Positions 48,272 to 59,552 of a DNA stretch of 64,000 bases are shown here, piece after piece. The notes under the pieces were generated by a model, which saw only the letters and a list, made by a program, of their open reading frames with translations, searched no databases and was not told where the DNA came from. This stretch comes from Agrypnia vestita. Lineage: Eukaryota; Arthropoda; Insecta; Trichoptera; Phryganeidae. The position numbers and the translations under genes are program-made. Every line of letters begins with the position of its first letter. The stretch's first letter is position 1. Location of the stretch: positions 1-64,000 of the forward strand of contig JADDOH010023177.1 of the NCBI GenBank assembly GCA_016648135.1, given 5' to 3'.

Positions 48272-48425
48272 AGTATGCGTTGTATTCTGAAGAAGGGACC
48301 ATTGGCTCTGAAACATGTTGGTATAATCAACAAATTTGTGGTGTCAACAAAATATATTCTTGTTAATCATATCAATAATGTCACCACAAAATCATTTGGC
48401 ATTTATGGAAGAACCGAATAATAAA
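48272..48425 (+). mobile_element. Fold-back family C, right arm with hammerhead-like core
   Basis: CTGAAGA (48287-48293), a hairpin AGGGACC-att-GGCTCT, GAAACATGTT (48310-48319), and then the distal arm 'atgtcaccacaaaat' at 48380. The opposite arm is not present. Confidence 0.65.
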
Positions 48426-48780
48426 TATTTCATAAAAAAATATTTTTATATACATAAGAAAATGTTTTTCATAAAATTTTCAGTATTTTGTTAAAATTTG
48501 TTTCTGACACGCGCAATAATAATATATCGCGCATAAAAATGATTTTTTATTTAGGGAGGGTGTCGTTGAGTAAAATAATGTTTCTGTCGGAAAAAAGTGA
48601 ACCAGTAAAAAATGGTTTATTAATAAAATAGGCAGCCTGGAAAAGGTGCACATAAATAAGAATTCTTGATAAAATAAATACGGCGCGCCAGTTTGGAATT
48701 CCTAAGAAAAAATAAAAAGGCTTTGAAATATGCCGCGCGTCGGTGGTTGGCCCCTCGCAGATAAATCTCGAATAAGATAA

Positions 48781-48812
48781 GTTTTTCTCAACCTAAATGG
48801 GTTGAGAAAAAC
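48781..48812. repeat. Perfect 13-bp hairpin
   Basis: GTTTTTCTCAACC and its inverse flank a 6-nt loop. Probably the core of a small palindromic repeat. Confidence 0.8.
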
Positions 48813-49779
48813 CTCATTTTACAGATCTTGCATAATGTTTTTCAAGAATGGTATTCAATTTGATTTGAATACCATCTCCGCTAGATTTATGGCATAACTG
48901 AACGTGACTGTCGGAATTTAAATCTGTATTTAGTGTTTTAACAAAAATATCTAAATAATAAATAAAATATACCAGTATAAGTATTAGCTTGCATTCAATT
49001 CCAATGTATCTTAGCAAATCAAAAGCGATGTTGTTCTAAAGAGACGAAAGAGTGACTAAGTGTGATGTAATTGTACACAATAAATGCTTAGAAAACGTGA
49101 ACGAAGTCTGATATGTAAATAACCTTAAATATCTGAACAAAATTCTAATCTCAAAATTTTTTATTGTAATATAGCCCACTATTAATATCAACGACATAAC
49201 TATAATCAATATTAATTTGATAAAAAAAATCTGTCAATAAATTCAATTGCTTCTCGATAATGTGAAAATAATTCCGTAATAAAAATTCTCCCTTTGAGGA
49301 GAAATAAGGTTAAAAAATATTAAGGAATTCTGATAATAATTTCTGAAATCGGTAGAAAACATGGAAGTATACTAAAAGATTCAAGAGAAATCATTTTCTA
49401 TAAATTGCGTAGCAGCGGACGCGAGAAGTTTGTTTGACAGCAGCGAAAAATCACAAATAAGTGAACTGACGTGTGTTGACAAAGCCGTAGAAATAGAGAA
49501 AAATAAGACAACATAATATCATTCCTTTAGAGGTAAAATTTACTAACCGCAATATTGGTCAAAGTGAGTTATGAATACAAACACTCATATTTATTCCATC
49601 TCTATTCTAGGTTAAAATCAGTTACTGAATATTCCGTGTCTATTTATAGTTATTTAGTGGTAAAACTCGTAATTTGAACATTTTAAATAATTTTAATATC
49701 AAATTTTGAATGTTTAAACCTCATTATCTCGAAACTACTCCAATGTCACTTAGTGAGTTTTACCTCGAAAGAGACGATA
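48813..49779. other. Unannotated interval
   Basis: No recognised feature. Confidence 0.5.
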
Positions 49780-49915
49780 TAGACAACCAGCGAAAAAATG
49801 TCCCAAAGTAATATTTTTGAATTTTCGAATTATTAAATAGTGTTCCAGTTAATCTTGTGTCTATGTTTATAAATACAAGTTTAATTAATTTTGAGTACTT
49901 AACTTAGAATTTTTT
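49780..49915 (+). mobile_element. Possible LTR 3' fragment, family I
   Basis: 'agtgttccagttaatcttgt' followed by 'tctatgtttataaata' parallels the 18.55 kb LTR end. Weak. Confidence 0.3.
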
Positions 49916-50364
49916 TGAGTAAAAAAATGGCCTTCTGTGTAGATCTGTTACAAATTCCCCCATTAGCCTCCATGGAATAATTATTAATGTCTACCCAAAA
50001 TCCCTCAAATTTCGTTGTGCAAAGTGCTATTGTAGAACTTTAGGGCTTTGTTGAGTGTCATATCTTGAAGGGAAATGTGGCTCTGCTCCAGAATGTCCCG
50101 AATGTCCTGAATGTCCCCAAGCTAATGCCGTAATTCCTGACAGCCTGGGCCACGCCAAGCATTAGATTTGGTCAAGCAAAGAACATTTTTCACCAAAACT
50201 AGGTACAATTAATGAAATAAACCTATTAGGTAACAGCTATTGATCTAACAATGGTAAGGTTCCACATTTCCTTTGAGTATTTGAGTGTTTTTCATTTTTT
50301 AGTGAGTACAAAAAGAAAGATTAAATTATATTTATGAGTATGTTCAAAGAATACTAATCAAATT

Positions 50365-50470
50365 AAATATAATAATTTCGTTGTCTGTCCGTTCGGCCCT
50401 CCGTCCGTCCGTCTGTTTGTCACCGTAACTTCGTGTACCGTCCGTAATTTCGTTCGAATTCACGGCTTAA
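50365..50470 (-). mobile_element. SINE T1, body half (split by insertion)
   Basis: 'aatttcgttgtctgtccg', 'accgtaacttcgtgta' and 'cgttcgaattcacggct' are the reverse complement of the T1 body at 2.03-2.13 kb. The sequence stops at TTAA (50467-50470) and resumes at 51431. Confidence 0.75.
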
Positions 50471-51430
50471 GGGGGGGTAAGGTTTTTAACTTTTTTTTTT
50501 TGCATTTTATTTTTAATTTTTTAAATGAATGTATAACATCGCAAAAATATTGTGTCAAAATTTCAAGTCAATCGGAGCAAAATTGACAAAATTATGAACA
50601 TTTGAGCGATACTCAGACTGATTTTCTATACCTGCTCGGGCAGCTGAGAGACGCGCTCACCTGAGGACTACCGGACGTGCTTATTGTATTGGAAGAGTTT
50701 TGTGTAGACAAGGACAAAAAGATGCTGATGATGAAAGCTCTTTGCTGTGTGAACATGGCATCGACGATCATGTGTAAGTATAAAATAAGTAAATAAATAA
50801 TAATAACTTTGTTATACACCACTTATATTTATAAAATAAGTGTTGAGTTTAATTTTGAATTTTACAGTGTGCAAAACTTTAAAACGTTTTCCCCACATCA
50901 CACGTTTTCAAAGTCGGTGTCCATCATAACTTCAAAACTACTGCACCGATCTTATTGAAATTTTGAATACTATTTCTGTACATAATTTACGAGGTAACGC
51001 TGTCGAGTTTTTTTCAAATTTGTTATTAATTTTTATTTTTTAATAACAAATTAGTCGATATTTTTCGAAAAAAATCGCGTTTTTCCCTTCAAAGTGTTCC
51101 AAAAAATTGAAAAATTGAAAATTCAAAAAACCCTCCCAGCGTTACCTGGGAAAATCTATTATCTAACGAATGAACTTTGATTTTTTGATTTCAGATGATC
51201 AAACACCAAGTTATGATGGACACCGCAATTCTCCTTTTTTCCGAGACATGTCCGAATAATTGCTGCCATTGCCGTATTTTTTTAAAAATTTCGTCTTGAA
51301 AATTTTACACAATATTTTTCAAATACCATACTTTAATTTACCATTGGTGTTAATAAATAAATTTTAACTGTGTCGTCACAAAAAATTCACAAAAACATGC
51401 CTTTTTTGTACGAATTAACCTTACCCCCCC
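50471..51430. mobile_element. TTAA-flanked, piggyBac-like non-autonomous element
   Basis: The 960-bp insert has inverted ends GGGGGGGTAAGGTT and AACCTTACCCCCCC and is bounded by TTAA on both sides (50467-50470 and 51431-51434). Removing it restores a continuous SINE. TTAA duplication is the mark of the piggyBac superfamily. The interior has 50-60-codon frames only, and stretches such as 'actactgcaccgatctt' typical of small insect DNA elements. Confidence 0.8.
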
Positions 51431-51545
51431 TTAAAAAAAACAAATTAAACGGCCGGAGATGAGGGTTTAACTCCGAGCCAGCGAACCCGAACAGGCCGCT
51501 CAACGCAAATTGCTACGGCCGCCTCACCGTGGAGAGCCAAAAAGA
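51431..51545 (-). mobile_element. SINE T1, tRNA-like half (split by insertion)
   Basis: On the minus strand GGCTCTCCACGGTGAGGC, TGTTCGGGTTCGCTGGC and CATCTCCGGCCGTTT correspond to the T1 head at 1.93-2.01 kb; the B box is worn. Upstream sequence to 51.61 kb ('ttcgcatttttgctaag' inverted and 'tgacgggttgcagct') is also shared with the 1.86 kb region. Confidence 0.7.
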
Positions 51546-51617
51546 TGCTATATATACTAGAGCTTAGCAAAAATGCGAATCAATTATCAGTCATTTTTGA
51601 CGGGTTGCAGCTAATAA

Positions 51618-51740
51618 TAATTATAAATGTCTCACAGAGGCGAATCTATTCATACACGGGGAAGAATATAAGGAAGTCTTTATTGGGTGTCCACAGGACC
51701 TACGATTCGTCATGGCTGGCTTAAGTGGTGACTGCGTAAT
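51618..51740 (+). mobile_element. Fold-back family D, left arm
   Basis: 'ataaatgtctcacagaggcg', 'tccacaggacctacga' and 'catggctggcttaagtg' match the 63.2 and 33.9 kb copies. It stops before the inner part. Confidence 0.6.
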
Positions 51741-52261
51741 ATGTAAAATGATTCTAAAGAGAACACTTAAAAATATTTTTAATCTTTACTATTGACCGTA
51801 CGTGGAACAATTGAACATAAAAAACATTGGAAAATAATAAAAGGAATAGGTACCTACGCATCATTATATTATAATATATATTTCTTCCTAAAGGCTTATA
51901 CGACTTTGTAGTCCCAAATCCTCTGATTTTGTCGTCAGAAGGGGTAAAATCGCTTGAAACTTTGTAACAAAAAACTTTTCCCTTTGTTAGATGAATAAGT
52001 TTCACGCAGCAGCTGTGTTCATCCCATCGCTATTTCAATAATTTATTATTTTTCAACGTAATTGCATTCGTCCTGTAAATAATATTATAACTTAATCTAT
52101 AAAATATATTATAAGTCCCTTCCCCAGCACAAGAGCTAGTCTTTTTTTGGAGAAGTACAGCGGAAAAAATTATGTTTTAATTAAAAACTTAATAGACTAG
52201 AATAAAACTATATGTAATAAACTAAGTTATATTAAGAAATAAAATAAATAAAATATATGAT
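51741..52261. other. Unannotated interval
   Basis: Nothing recognised. Confidence 0.5.
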
Positions 52262-52400
52262 TTTTTCAATTGGTCGAGCAACTTTGTAGATTGACATTTA
52301 AAAAAAAAATTGATTTTAATATTTCTACTTGTATTTATTAATTACGCCTACATGTTTCGGAAAACCTTTCCATCGTCAGGATGTTTGTTTTATAAATGTC
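52262..52400 (-). mobile_element. Fold-back family C', arm with hammerhead-like core
   Basis: The outer part ('gtagattgacatttaaaaaa' and 'ttaattacgcctacatg') aligns with 62.40-62.49 kb. On the minus strand CTGACGA (52373-52379), a GGAAA/TTTCC hairpin, GAAAC (52354-52358) and ATGTA follow. Confidence 0.65.
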
Positions 52401-53787
52401 AAAATATCAGAATACCGAGTCAACTACCGGATGGCGCCCAAATAATTTTGATAGTTAATTCGTTATTGAAGTATTGATCTGAGGAAGACATCTAGCGGAT
52501 GTCGTCCACAAAATTGTGATTAATGATGTATAATTTATGTAGTTCTGTGAATCAATAAAGGCTTGGAGAAGGAAGCATTTTGCCACGTTTATATTAACTT
52601 CACCTGTTTTTCTGGATGGAATCTTATAATCGACATTTCACCCGCTTCCCATATCCAACCATACTGAAATTTTACAAACATATGTATTCTCAATGACAAT
52701 ATATGAATCAATTATCAGATTCATTAATTAATCAATAAATCCTTAATTAATTAATTAAAGTTTTATATGGGAAATCACTTAGTTAATGAGATCACCAAAA
52801 AATGGCGCTAGTTTCCTACCGAAGTGATTTTGTTCGCTGCTAAGACTAAAAAGTAGCTAATTGTTTTACATGAAAAAAAATATTTTTTAAGTGATTTGTG
52901 TATTGTATATTAAGGATACGTCCGTGTGCAAAAATTTTTCTCGATTGGTTGAAATATCAATTGTCAGATTCCGTCCAGATAAATAAGTAAAGCTAATATA
53001 ATATACGCGTATTATGCGTGATAATAATAAAATCAATATTCTAAATATATAAATTTGCTACATTTGAAGAAGAAGAAATCAATATTCAACCTGACTGGCA
53101 TTAAGTCTGTAGTACTGTTATATTATACTATTGACATTCAATATAATGTCAGAACCTTTCTCGGACTCTTCGATACAAAAGTTCATTGTATAAAATTGAT
53201 CATTTTGCGATGAATTGGGATCAAATTGTTAAGCTACCCTTAAAATCCTAAAGATTTGATATTAAAAATAATATTTTTAAAGACTCTTTTTATAGGTTTT
53301 TGTCTTTGTCCGTCCATAATTATCGACAATACAAAACCCTTTGCCATTTGACCCATAAAATATAAATGATGAAATTTGTGCTTTGTCCAAACGCTGGATA
53401 CATAAAACTTTAAATGAGGCGCAGTTATTCTATACATCTGATGAAAAAAGATTTTTTTTGTATTTATTGGATTTTTTGTTTTCGGGCTCCTTTGTGATGT
53501 AAATCGGGTAACTTTTTAATTAAATGTCAACATGGTTTTGCATTTAATATTATATTAATAGGATGGATGTGAATTGAATGTTTTTGTTTGGAATTTTTTC
53601 CGTTATGTATGAACGATGTCAGTACCAATGACTAATAGAGAACATTTGCGTAATTGCTTGCTGTTATTGTTTGACCAGTAAAATTGAAGAAAATTAAGTC
53701 ACAAAAAAAAAATTGATTTGAAGGGAGATATTTAGAAACTTCAAACATTTTGAAACAATGTCCATAGGTGGTTAGAGAATTTTTAAA
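52401..53787. other. Unannotated interval
   Basis: Only short phrases resembling dispersed repeats ('aatggcgctagtttcc' at 52802). No gene. Confidence 0.5.
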
Positions 53788-53800
53788 ATGGCAATAGAAA

Positions 53801-53976
53801 TGTCCTTAGGTTTTCACGGCCGTTCAGAATCTTCTGTGTATAGTTTTCTGGGATATTCTGCCGTGTATATGTGACCCATCAGCCCTGATGATGGACCCTG
53901 CAATGGGATCCGAAACGTTGGCCAGAGAGGTCACATATATACGGCAGAGAATATCCCAGAAAACTATACACAGAAG
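53801..53976. mobile_element. Fold-back family B, with 13-bp target duplication
   Basis: The left arm 'agttttctgggatattctgc' and the right arm 'gcagagaatatcccagaaaa' are inverse. The left side carries an extra unpaired 30 nt ('ggttttcacggccgttcag'). The centre holds CTGATGA (53885-53891), a hairpin and GAAACGTT (53912-53919). ATGGCAATAGAAA flanks the element on both sides (53788-53800 and 53977-53989). Confidence 0.85.
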
Positions 53977-54043
53977 ATGGCAATAGAAACATCAGAAATA
54001 CTCAAATAAGAGAAGGTCTCGAAGTAGAACCCTTATTATCGTT

Positions 54044-54320
54044 TGCCGAGAAATTACAGTTACATTAGCTGGGACATATGTTGCGGATGCCGGCAGATAG
54101 ACTGCCAAAGTGGATATTTCAGGCAAGACCAGAAAGCAGAAGACCAAGGGGGCGTCCTAGGAAGAGCTGGCGGAAACAGTTGGAGGACTGCTGCGAAGCG
54201 AGGTTGCAACTAAATTGAGCTTTCGCTGAGAGCGAAGCCCAAGATAGGAAAATTTGGAACCTTTTATGCGGTCCAGGGATCCCAACCCAAGAAGATAAGG
54301 GGTAGAAGAAGAAGAAGGTG
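54044..54320 (+). mobile_element. LINE ORF2 C-terminal relic
   Basis: The plus strand reads LGHMLRMPADRLPKWIFQA, then RRPRGRPRKSWRKQLEDC, a stop, and FAESEAQDRKIWNLL. This is the 'RGRPRKxW ... AQDRxxW' tail of insect LINEs. It ends next to the mariner relic. Confidence 0.7.
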
Positions 54321-54347
54321 ATAGGACCTCGGAAATGCACCTGGGAT

Positions 54348-54990
54348 GGGAAGACCTTTAAAACTGGATGATGACGTACTGACGTCATTAGTGGAGTCTG
54401 ATCCTCGTCATACTAACACAAAATTATCGACTGAGCTTAGTTTATTATGATCAATAACATCTACAGAAGAACCTACATCGCATTGGAAAAATTAATTAAC
54501 AAGGAATTTGGTTTCCCCATGAATTTTCCCCAACCACGCTAAAGCAGCAAAGAATTGAGAGTCATTTCTCTTGACCAGATATGAATCTGATCCGTTGAAA
54601 TGAGAAGTGGGTACTGTACAACAATCATATGTGAAAAAGACTGCCTTTCCTCAAGTAAAGTAGCTATCCTTACCCTTAAACCATCACTCACAATAAAAAA
54701 TATGCTTTTCTGTGTATGGTGGGATGTCACTGGACTGATTAATTTTGAATTGCTATAACACAGTGAGACAATCACTTTAGCAGTATACTGTCAAAAATTA
54801 GACAAAATTAAACAAGAATTTAAAAAAAAAACAATAATACTCCTGTAAGACAACCGTTAACGCACGAAATAATTCTGCAAAATTTACTCAGGAAAAGATA
54901 ATAGAGCTTCGATTTGAACATCTATTGCACCCACCTTGTTCACCGTTTAGTGCCCCTACGATTATCATTTATTTCGATCCATATAAATCT
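54348..54990 (+). pseudogene. mariner transposase pseudogene (irritans-like)
   Basis: Across several frames and stops the plus strand follows a mariner transposase from the linker to the catalytic end. It starts with GRPLKLDDDV and TSLVESDPRHTNTKLSTELS. Then come GKINQQGIWFPHEFSPTTLK, EKWVLYNNH (around the second catalytic region), YCQKLDKIKQ, AKFTQEKIIELRFEHLL and HPPCSP, and after one more shift YDYHLFRSI. The N-terminal helix-turn-helix is absent. At least four frameshifts and several stops make it inactive. Inverted ends were not located. The nearest mariner relics (31.5 and 40.8 kb) are different, N-terminal pieces. Confidence 0.85.
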
Positions 54991-55261
54991 TGCTATGTGA
55001 TAAAAAATTATTACTTTAAGTTTTATTTTACACAAATTTTAAACCCTTAAAATATGTATAAAAAAGTAATTGTAAAATCATCTTAAAGATGGGAAAAAGT
55101 AACAAAAATGATTCAAATTGTTTTGTAAATTATTTTTCCCTTTTATGAATTATATTTGAGGGTTGATTAAAATTTCTTTATGGTCCCCATAATATATTTT
55201 TTATGTAATTATTTTTCTTTCTTTCTTTTTAAAAACCCATTTTATTTTAACGTATTTTTCT

Positions 55262-55670
55262 TCTTCTTCAACTTAATTTAGACTCAAGAGTCTGTTTGTG
55301 GAGGAGCTTCCTCTTGTGATGCTGAATTTCAGCTCTCTCCATCGCTTCGGGGATCTCCCTGGAGGGCGCGGTCCATCTGGTATGCCATGCAGAGCTATGT
55401 ACGTATTGGTACCAATATCGTCGGTGCTGTCGCTCTCATCTGACTACATCTTAAACCTCGCAGGCCTTCCGGATTGCTGTATTCCTTATGCCAACATACA
55501 GTTTACCCTGCAATAGCATGCAGAATTCTCATTTCAGTTGTTCTTTGAATGCTCTTTGTCTTGACAGTGTTGCCCTCACTTTAATATCATATGTAAGAAT
55601 AGGTCTTATAAATATGTATCTTGCTGTCTGTTCTCATATCTTTATTCCTCATTATCAAGTAAAAATGTTT
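55262..55670 (-). mobile_element. LINE ORF2 C-terminal relic
   Basis: With frameshifts the minus strand gives KDMRTDSKIHIYKT, NTVKTKSIQRTTEMRILHAI, and later PPGRSPKRWREL. This matches the '.K.LE.TEMKILR.I.G' and 'GR.PKRW' steps of RTE-like insect LINEs. The plus-strand frames of 62-72 codons are shadows. Confidence 0.6.
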
Positions 55671-55764
55671 AATTGATAATCGTTTATTTTTGTCCTTCTT
55701 ATAACATATTTACCTGCACCAAATTAACAGATGAGAATCTGTCCTTTTTATTTTAACTTGCTTT

Positions 55765-56235
55765 TTTAAACAAACTCAATCTACAAATCCCAAGGTTACA
55801 TACCACGTATGGAAAAAGGAGCTATAAGTTTTTTGGACCCAAATTACTTAATTGCAGCTTGATGAATTAAAACAATCCGGGCTAACCACAATTTACAACC
55901 CCAACATAAAATACAAAATAAAATAGTGAATCTGAAACAACGGGAGTGATAAAATAGGCATATTAAATTACACAAACACCCTAACATACTTTAACCTCAT
56001 ATATATGATATATTTTCTATTATGTTACTTTAATCACTTTACTATGTTATGTTAATATACAATATTTATCAAATACAAATAATTATTCTACTATATATCT
56101 ATATACTATGTTTTGTATCTACACACTATTGTAAACTATGCCTGTCTCAACACAGATATTTCTAGTGAGACAGGCACAGTCCAACCAAAATTTTATATAT
56201 AAATTAAATAGAAATAAACAAATAAATAAATAAAG
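55765..56235 (+). mobile_element. LINE 3' end with UTR hairpin and AAATA tail
   Basis: The frame LQIPRLHTTYGKRSYKFFGP, KLLNCSLMN ends at a stop at about 55869. A UTR follows with a strong stem-loop (56139-56176) and then an (AAATA)n tail (56210-56235). The layout is that of a 5'-truncated CR1/L2- or Jockey-type LINE whose 3' hairpin serves as the RT recognition site in such families (inference). Confidence 0.75.
56139..56176 (+). promoter_or_regulatory. LINE 3' UTR stem-loop
   Basis: TGCCTGTCTCA pairs with TGAGACAGGCA across a 16-nt loop, 34 bp before the A-rich tail. Confidence 0.7.
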
Positions 56236-57293
56236 CATTTCTGTGGAATTATAATCATTATCATTGTTTAAAGTGTCAGTAAAATTAATAAGTTTCTACT
56301 GGTTCGGGAAGAAGGTTTATTTTCTGGGCAACAGAGACAAAAGATTTGAATTACTTTGAAACTTTACTATTCAGGTGCAACAGTTTTTGTTACCTCTCTT
56401 TTGTTTTGTCTATCTGCGTCTCAAACTATCTTACTTTGTCTCACATTTTAATTCAATTTGAATTGTATAAAAGTTCTCCAGTCCAGCTCGTTAAGCGGCG
56501 GAGAGGATTCCTTAAACTAGCTGATCAAAAGGATGAAATTTTGCTCCAGTTTATTTCAAATTTAATTTCAATGCTAGATTTGACATAGTTAAAACAGCTT
56601 ATTGTGCTTTTGAAATAAAAGTATTCATTTAAACGCGTTACCTACACAATTCTTTAATACTATTTTTTTTTAAATGTAATCAAAAACCGATAAATAAAAG
56701 GAAATAATGCTACAGAAGTGAATGGTCAGATATCTTCACATACGAAAACCGCACATACGGCTACTGCATAAAATATGCATACGCAGACACAAAGTAATAA
56801 AAATATAGACAACAAAATAATTTAAATTTACCTAAGGTAACGTTATCTTAGGTCACGGTCTGTCCCCTCAATGCAAACTTCTGGTAGAAAAATATTAAAC
56901 CGCCTGTGTGCAGTTGCCATCGAATCATTTTTCAATATAGATTTAATTCATTTTAATTAGAGAATAAAGACGTCTTAGCGCATACGATTTATAAAATATA
57001 TAGTATATAGCAATAGTGCTGCACTACGTAGTATATCATTTTTGGGTGGGGAGGAGCATACGATAACGTAAGAAACCCACTAAAAGTTGAACAGAGAACG
57101 ATTATTATCAAAATAATATTTTAAAAAATCAACTTTCCCAACACAAATACTCTTCACAAAATTTTCAGTCCTGAATTAAAATTTCCGAATTTTTAAAAAT
57201 ATTTACAAAAAAAAATCTATTATACAAATAATTAAAGAAAATATTAATGCTAAATTTGAAACAAGCACTTCTTCCTTGCACTGTCCCAACTCA
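56236..57293. other. Unannotated interval
   Basis: An 80-codon plus-strand frame (56346-56588) contains a TATA-like tract and is followed by AATAAA, but has no recognised protein pattern. Confidence 0.4.
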
Positions 57294-57790
57294 TTACCTA
57301 GGTAGGCTGTTAGGGTCAGCGTTTCTCGTTCTCAGGCTGTGTCTTCTTCGGTTCTGGGTATTGCTTTCATCTAGGCCCTTTCTCTGTAGTATTTTGGAGC
57401 ATTGAGTCATCCAGGAATTCTTTGGTCTTCCTCTTGATGACTGTCGATGAAGCTCCATAGATATTGCCCACGTCACCGTGTGGTCTGGTAGTCTCCGTCT
57501 TATGTACCTATACCATCTCAACTGTCTTTCTTTTAGCTTATTGTCCATGTCCGTGACGCCCAGGCTATCAGAAATGCGTGAACTTTTAATCCTAACCTTT
57601 AGTGTTACTCCTGCCGACCATCTAAGCATTTGATTTTTTCCGCTGTTTCGAGTTGCCTAGAGTAAGAGTTGTACATAGTTCAGCATTCAGAGCCATACAT
57701 TATCGCGGGTCTAACAATAGTCTGATATATCTTTCTTTTAAATTTTATAGGCATTTTTGAGTCATACAAGATTCCTGTTACGGATCTTTA
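57294..57790 (-). mobile_element. LINE ORF2 C-terminal relic (RTE/BovB-like)
   Basis: The minus strand reads KMPIKFKRKIYQTIVRPAIM then YGSEC, and after a frame change MLRWSAGVTLKVRIKSSRI, LRWYRYIRRRL and RGRPKNSWM, closing with NADPN. This is the region from the end of the RT palm to the C-terminus of RTE-like elements. One frameshift separates the two parts. Confidence 0.8.
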
Positions 57791-59202
57791 TTTCATCCAT
57801 CCAAATTTTAAATAAGCACACCCTCGAGATTTTTAAATTATTTGAAAATACCGAAATGCAACACCAAACAATATCAATGAAATTATATATATTTAGAAAT
57901 AAAGGATTTCAAAAGCCTCCCCGCTGAAATTAAATAAATTAAAAATAAGTTGATTGAACACTACAAAAAACACAAAATATATATAAAAGTGTAAGTCCCC
58001 TCTAAGCGAAAGATTTAATATCTTTTTGGAGAGGTAGAGCGTATGATATTGATAGATTAATTACAGTTTTAATAGTCTAGAATAAAATAAAATGTAGGCA
58101 ATATTAAATAAATATAAATAAATGGGTATCGTAATTTAAAGGGGGGGCATTCTTAGCAATACTTCATTTGATTTTATCCATTTTAGAAAGTAAAGAACTC
58201 ATCAATAATAATTTAAACAACGATACAAATGACAGACAGCGCACAAAAAATATCAAAGAGAAAATAAAAATATAAAATATAAATTTTTTAAATAATTAAG
58301 TTATAGTATAATCATCGGTCTAGCAATTAAAACCATATATCTGAAATAATTTTTTTAGTCAAATAAGAATATGTTGTGATCTTTTAAAATTTCTAAATGA
58401 CAGCATTGAAAACGATTTTTGTAGATACTTTTGACACTTTGTATAGGAATAACGAATTGAAAATAAGAAAAGACGGCTAACAATGGACATTATTTCAAAA
58501 ACTTTTTTTCGAAGTTTTTCGTTTGTTATACAATTAAGAAACTGTCGATGACTAGAATATTTTTAAGAATTGTAATTCTTAAAGTCTTCACACAAAAATT
58601 CTTTTCTCTTAAGATTTTAAAGATTTGTTATTTTTATAAAGAATTTAATTTAGAAAAGACATTTACTAGCTAAAAGCAACAGCAGAACCAAAAATAACTG
58701 AAATTACACGCTTATTTATTATCAGTTTTATGCTTGCAAGGGGTTTTAATCTTTTTTCATTACTAACGAAATACTCAGTATTTCAGTTAGTAATGGAAAA
58801 ACTGAGTACTCAGAAGTCTGCTTTGAGGACACACATGTTTATTAAAGTATAAAGGTAATGGTTAAAACATTAGTTTTTTTTTACATTAATAATTCTAGGT
58901 AGATATAAATAATAATGAAGGAGCTTGTGGATTTCCCTAGTTTGGTGAACATGGTTAATTTTATTATACACCCTGCGTTAAGGCACGTTATATTATATTA
59001 TGCTCCATTTCGCGTAGATATTTCTCGCTTTAATTTTGTAAACAGCCCGTATAGAGATGGCATGAGGTTGGAAACGAATTTAATTCTGGAGATTTTTTTG
59101 GTATAAATAACAAAGCCGTTCTTAAAGAACAAGTGAACATGCAAATTTTATTCAGGAACTCATTCTTATTGTGAAGTTGAAATTTTTCAGAACAAAGTTC
59201 TG
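57791..59202. other. Unannotated interval with one hairpin
   Basis: At 58759-58795 CATTACTAACGAAATACT and its inverse form an 18-bp hairpin with one bulge. Nothing else was recognised. Confidence 0.5.
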
Positions 59203-59318
59203 TGAAATTTTGAACCGAATTAAGTAATAAATTAGAAAGACATACAGAAAAATCAAATCTACGAAAAAAAAATGCCCTTTCAGGGGCAGGCGCGTTATAC
59301 AATTACGCTATAGAAGCC
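59203..59318 (-). mobile_element. SINE family L, inverted copy
   Basis: Read on the minus strand: AACGCGCCTGCCCCTGAA, then 'ttcgtagatttgattttt' and 'tatgtctttctaat', matching the plus-strand copy 100 bp downstream. The tRNA-like head is worn. Confidence 0.65.
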
Positions 59319-59411
59319 TTGTTTATTTCAGTGAATATATCGACCTTATCTGTAAGTCACATTTATTAATTGATTAACATTTATTATCCATTTTTAGAGC
59401 AATCCCCTTTT

Positions 59412-59552
59412 TCTGATTGGCAGACACAACGCGCCTGCCCCGGAAAGGAGGAGATCCGTGGTTCGAATCCTGGTAGCAGCCAAATATTTTTTCGTGGATT
59501 TGATTTTCCTATATGTCTTTCTAAGTGATTAATTAATTTGGATGCAAATTTA
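59412..59552 (+). mobile_element. SINE family L, plus copy
   Basis: A pol III B box (GGTTCGAATCC at 59460-59470) and an A-box-like TGGCAGACACAACGCG head are followed by the body 'ttcgtggatttgattttcc' and 'tatgtctttctaagtg'. The acceptor stem does not pair, so it is not a tRNA gene. Confidence 0.7.

Noticed and set aside
48781..48812. Bacterial-type terminator hairpin
   Set aside because: The genome is eukaryotic, no gene lies upstream, and there is no T-run.
59412..59485. Possible tRNA gene with perfect B box
   Set aside because: The acceptor stem does not pair, and an inverted relative lies beside it.
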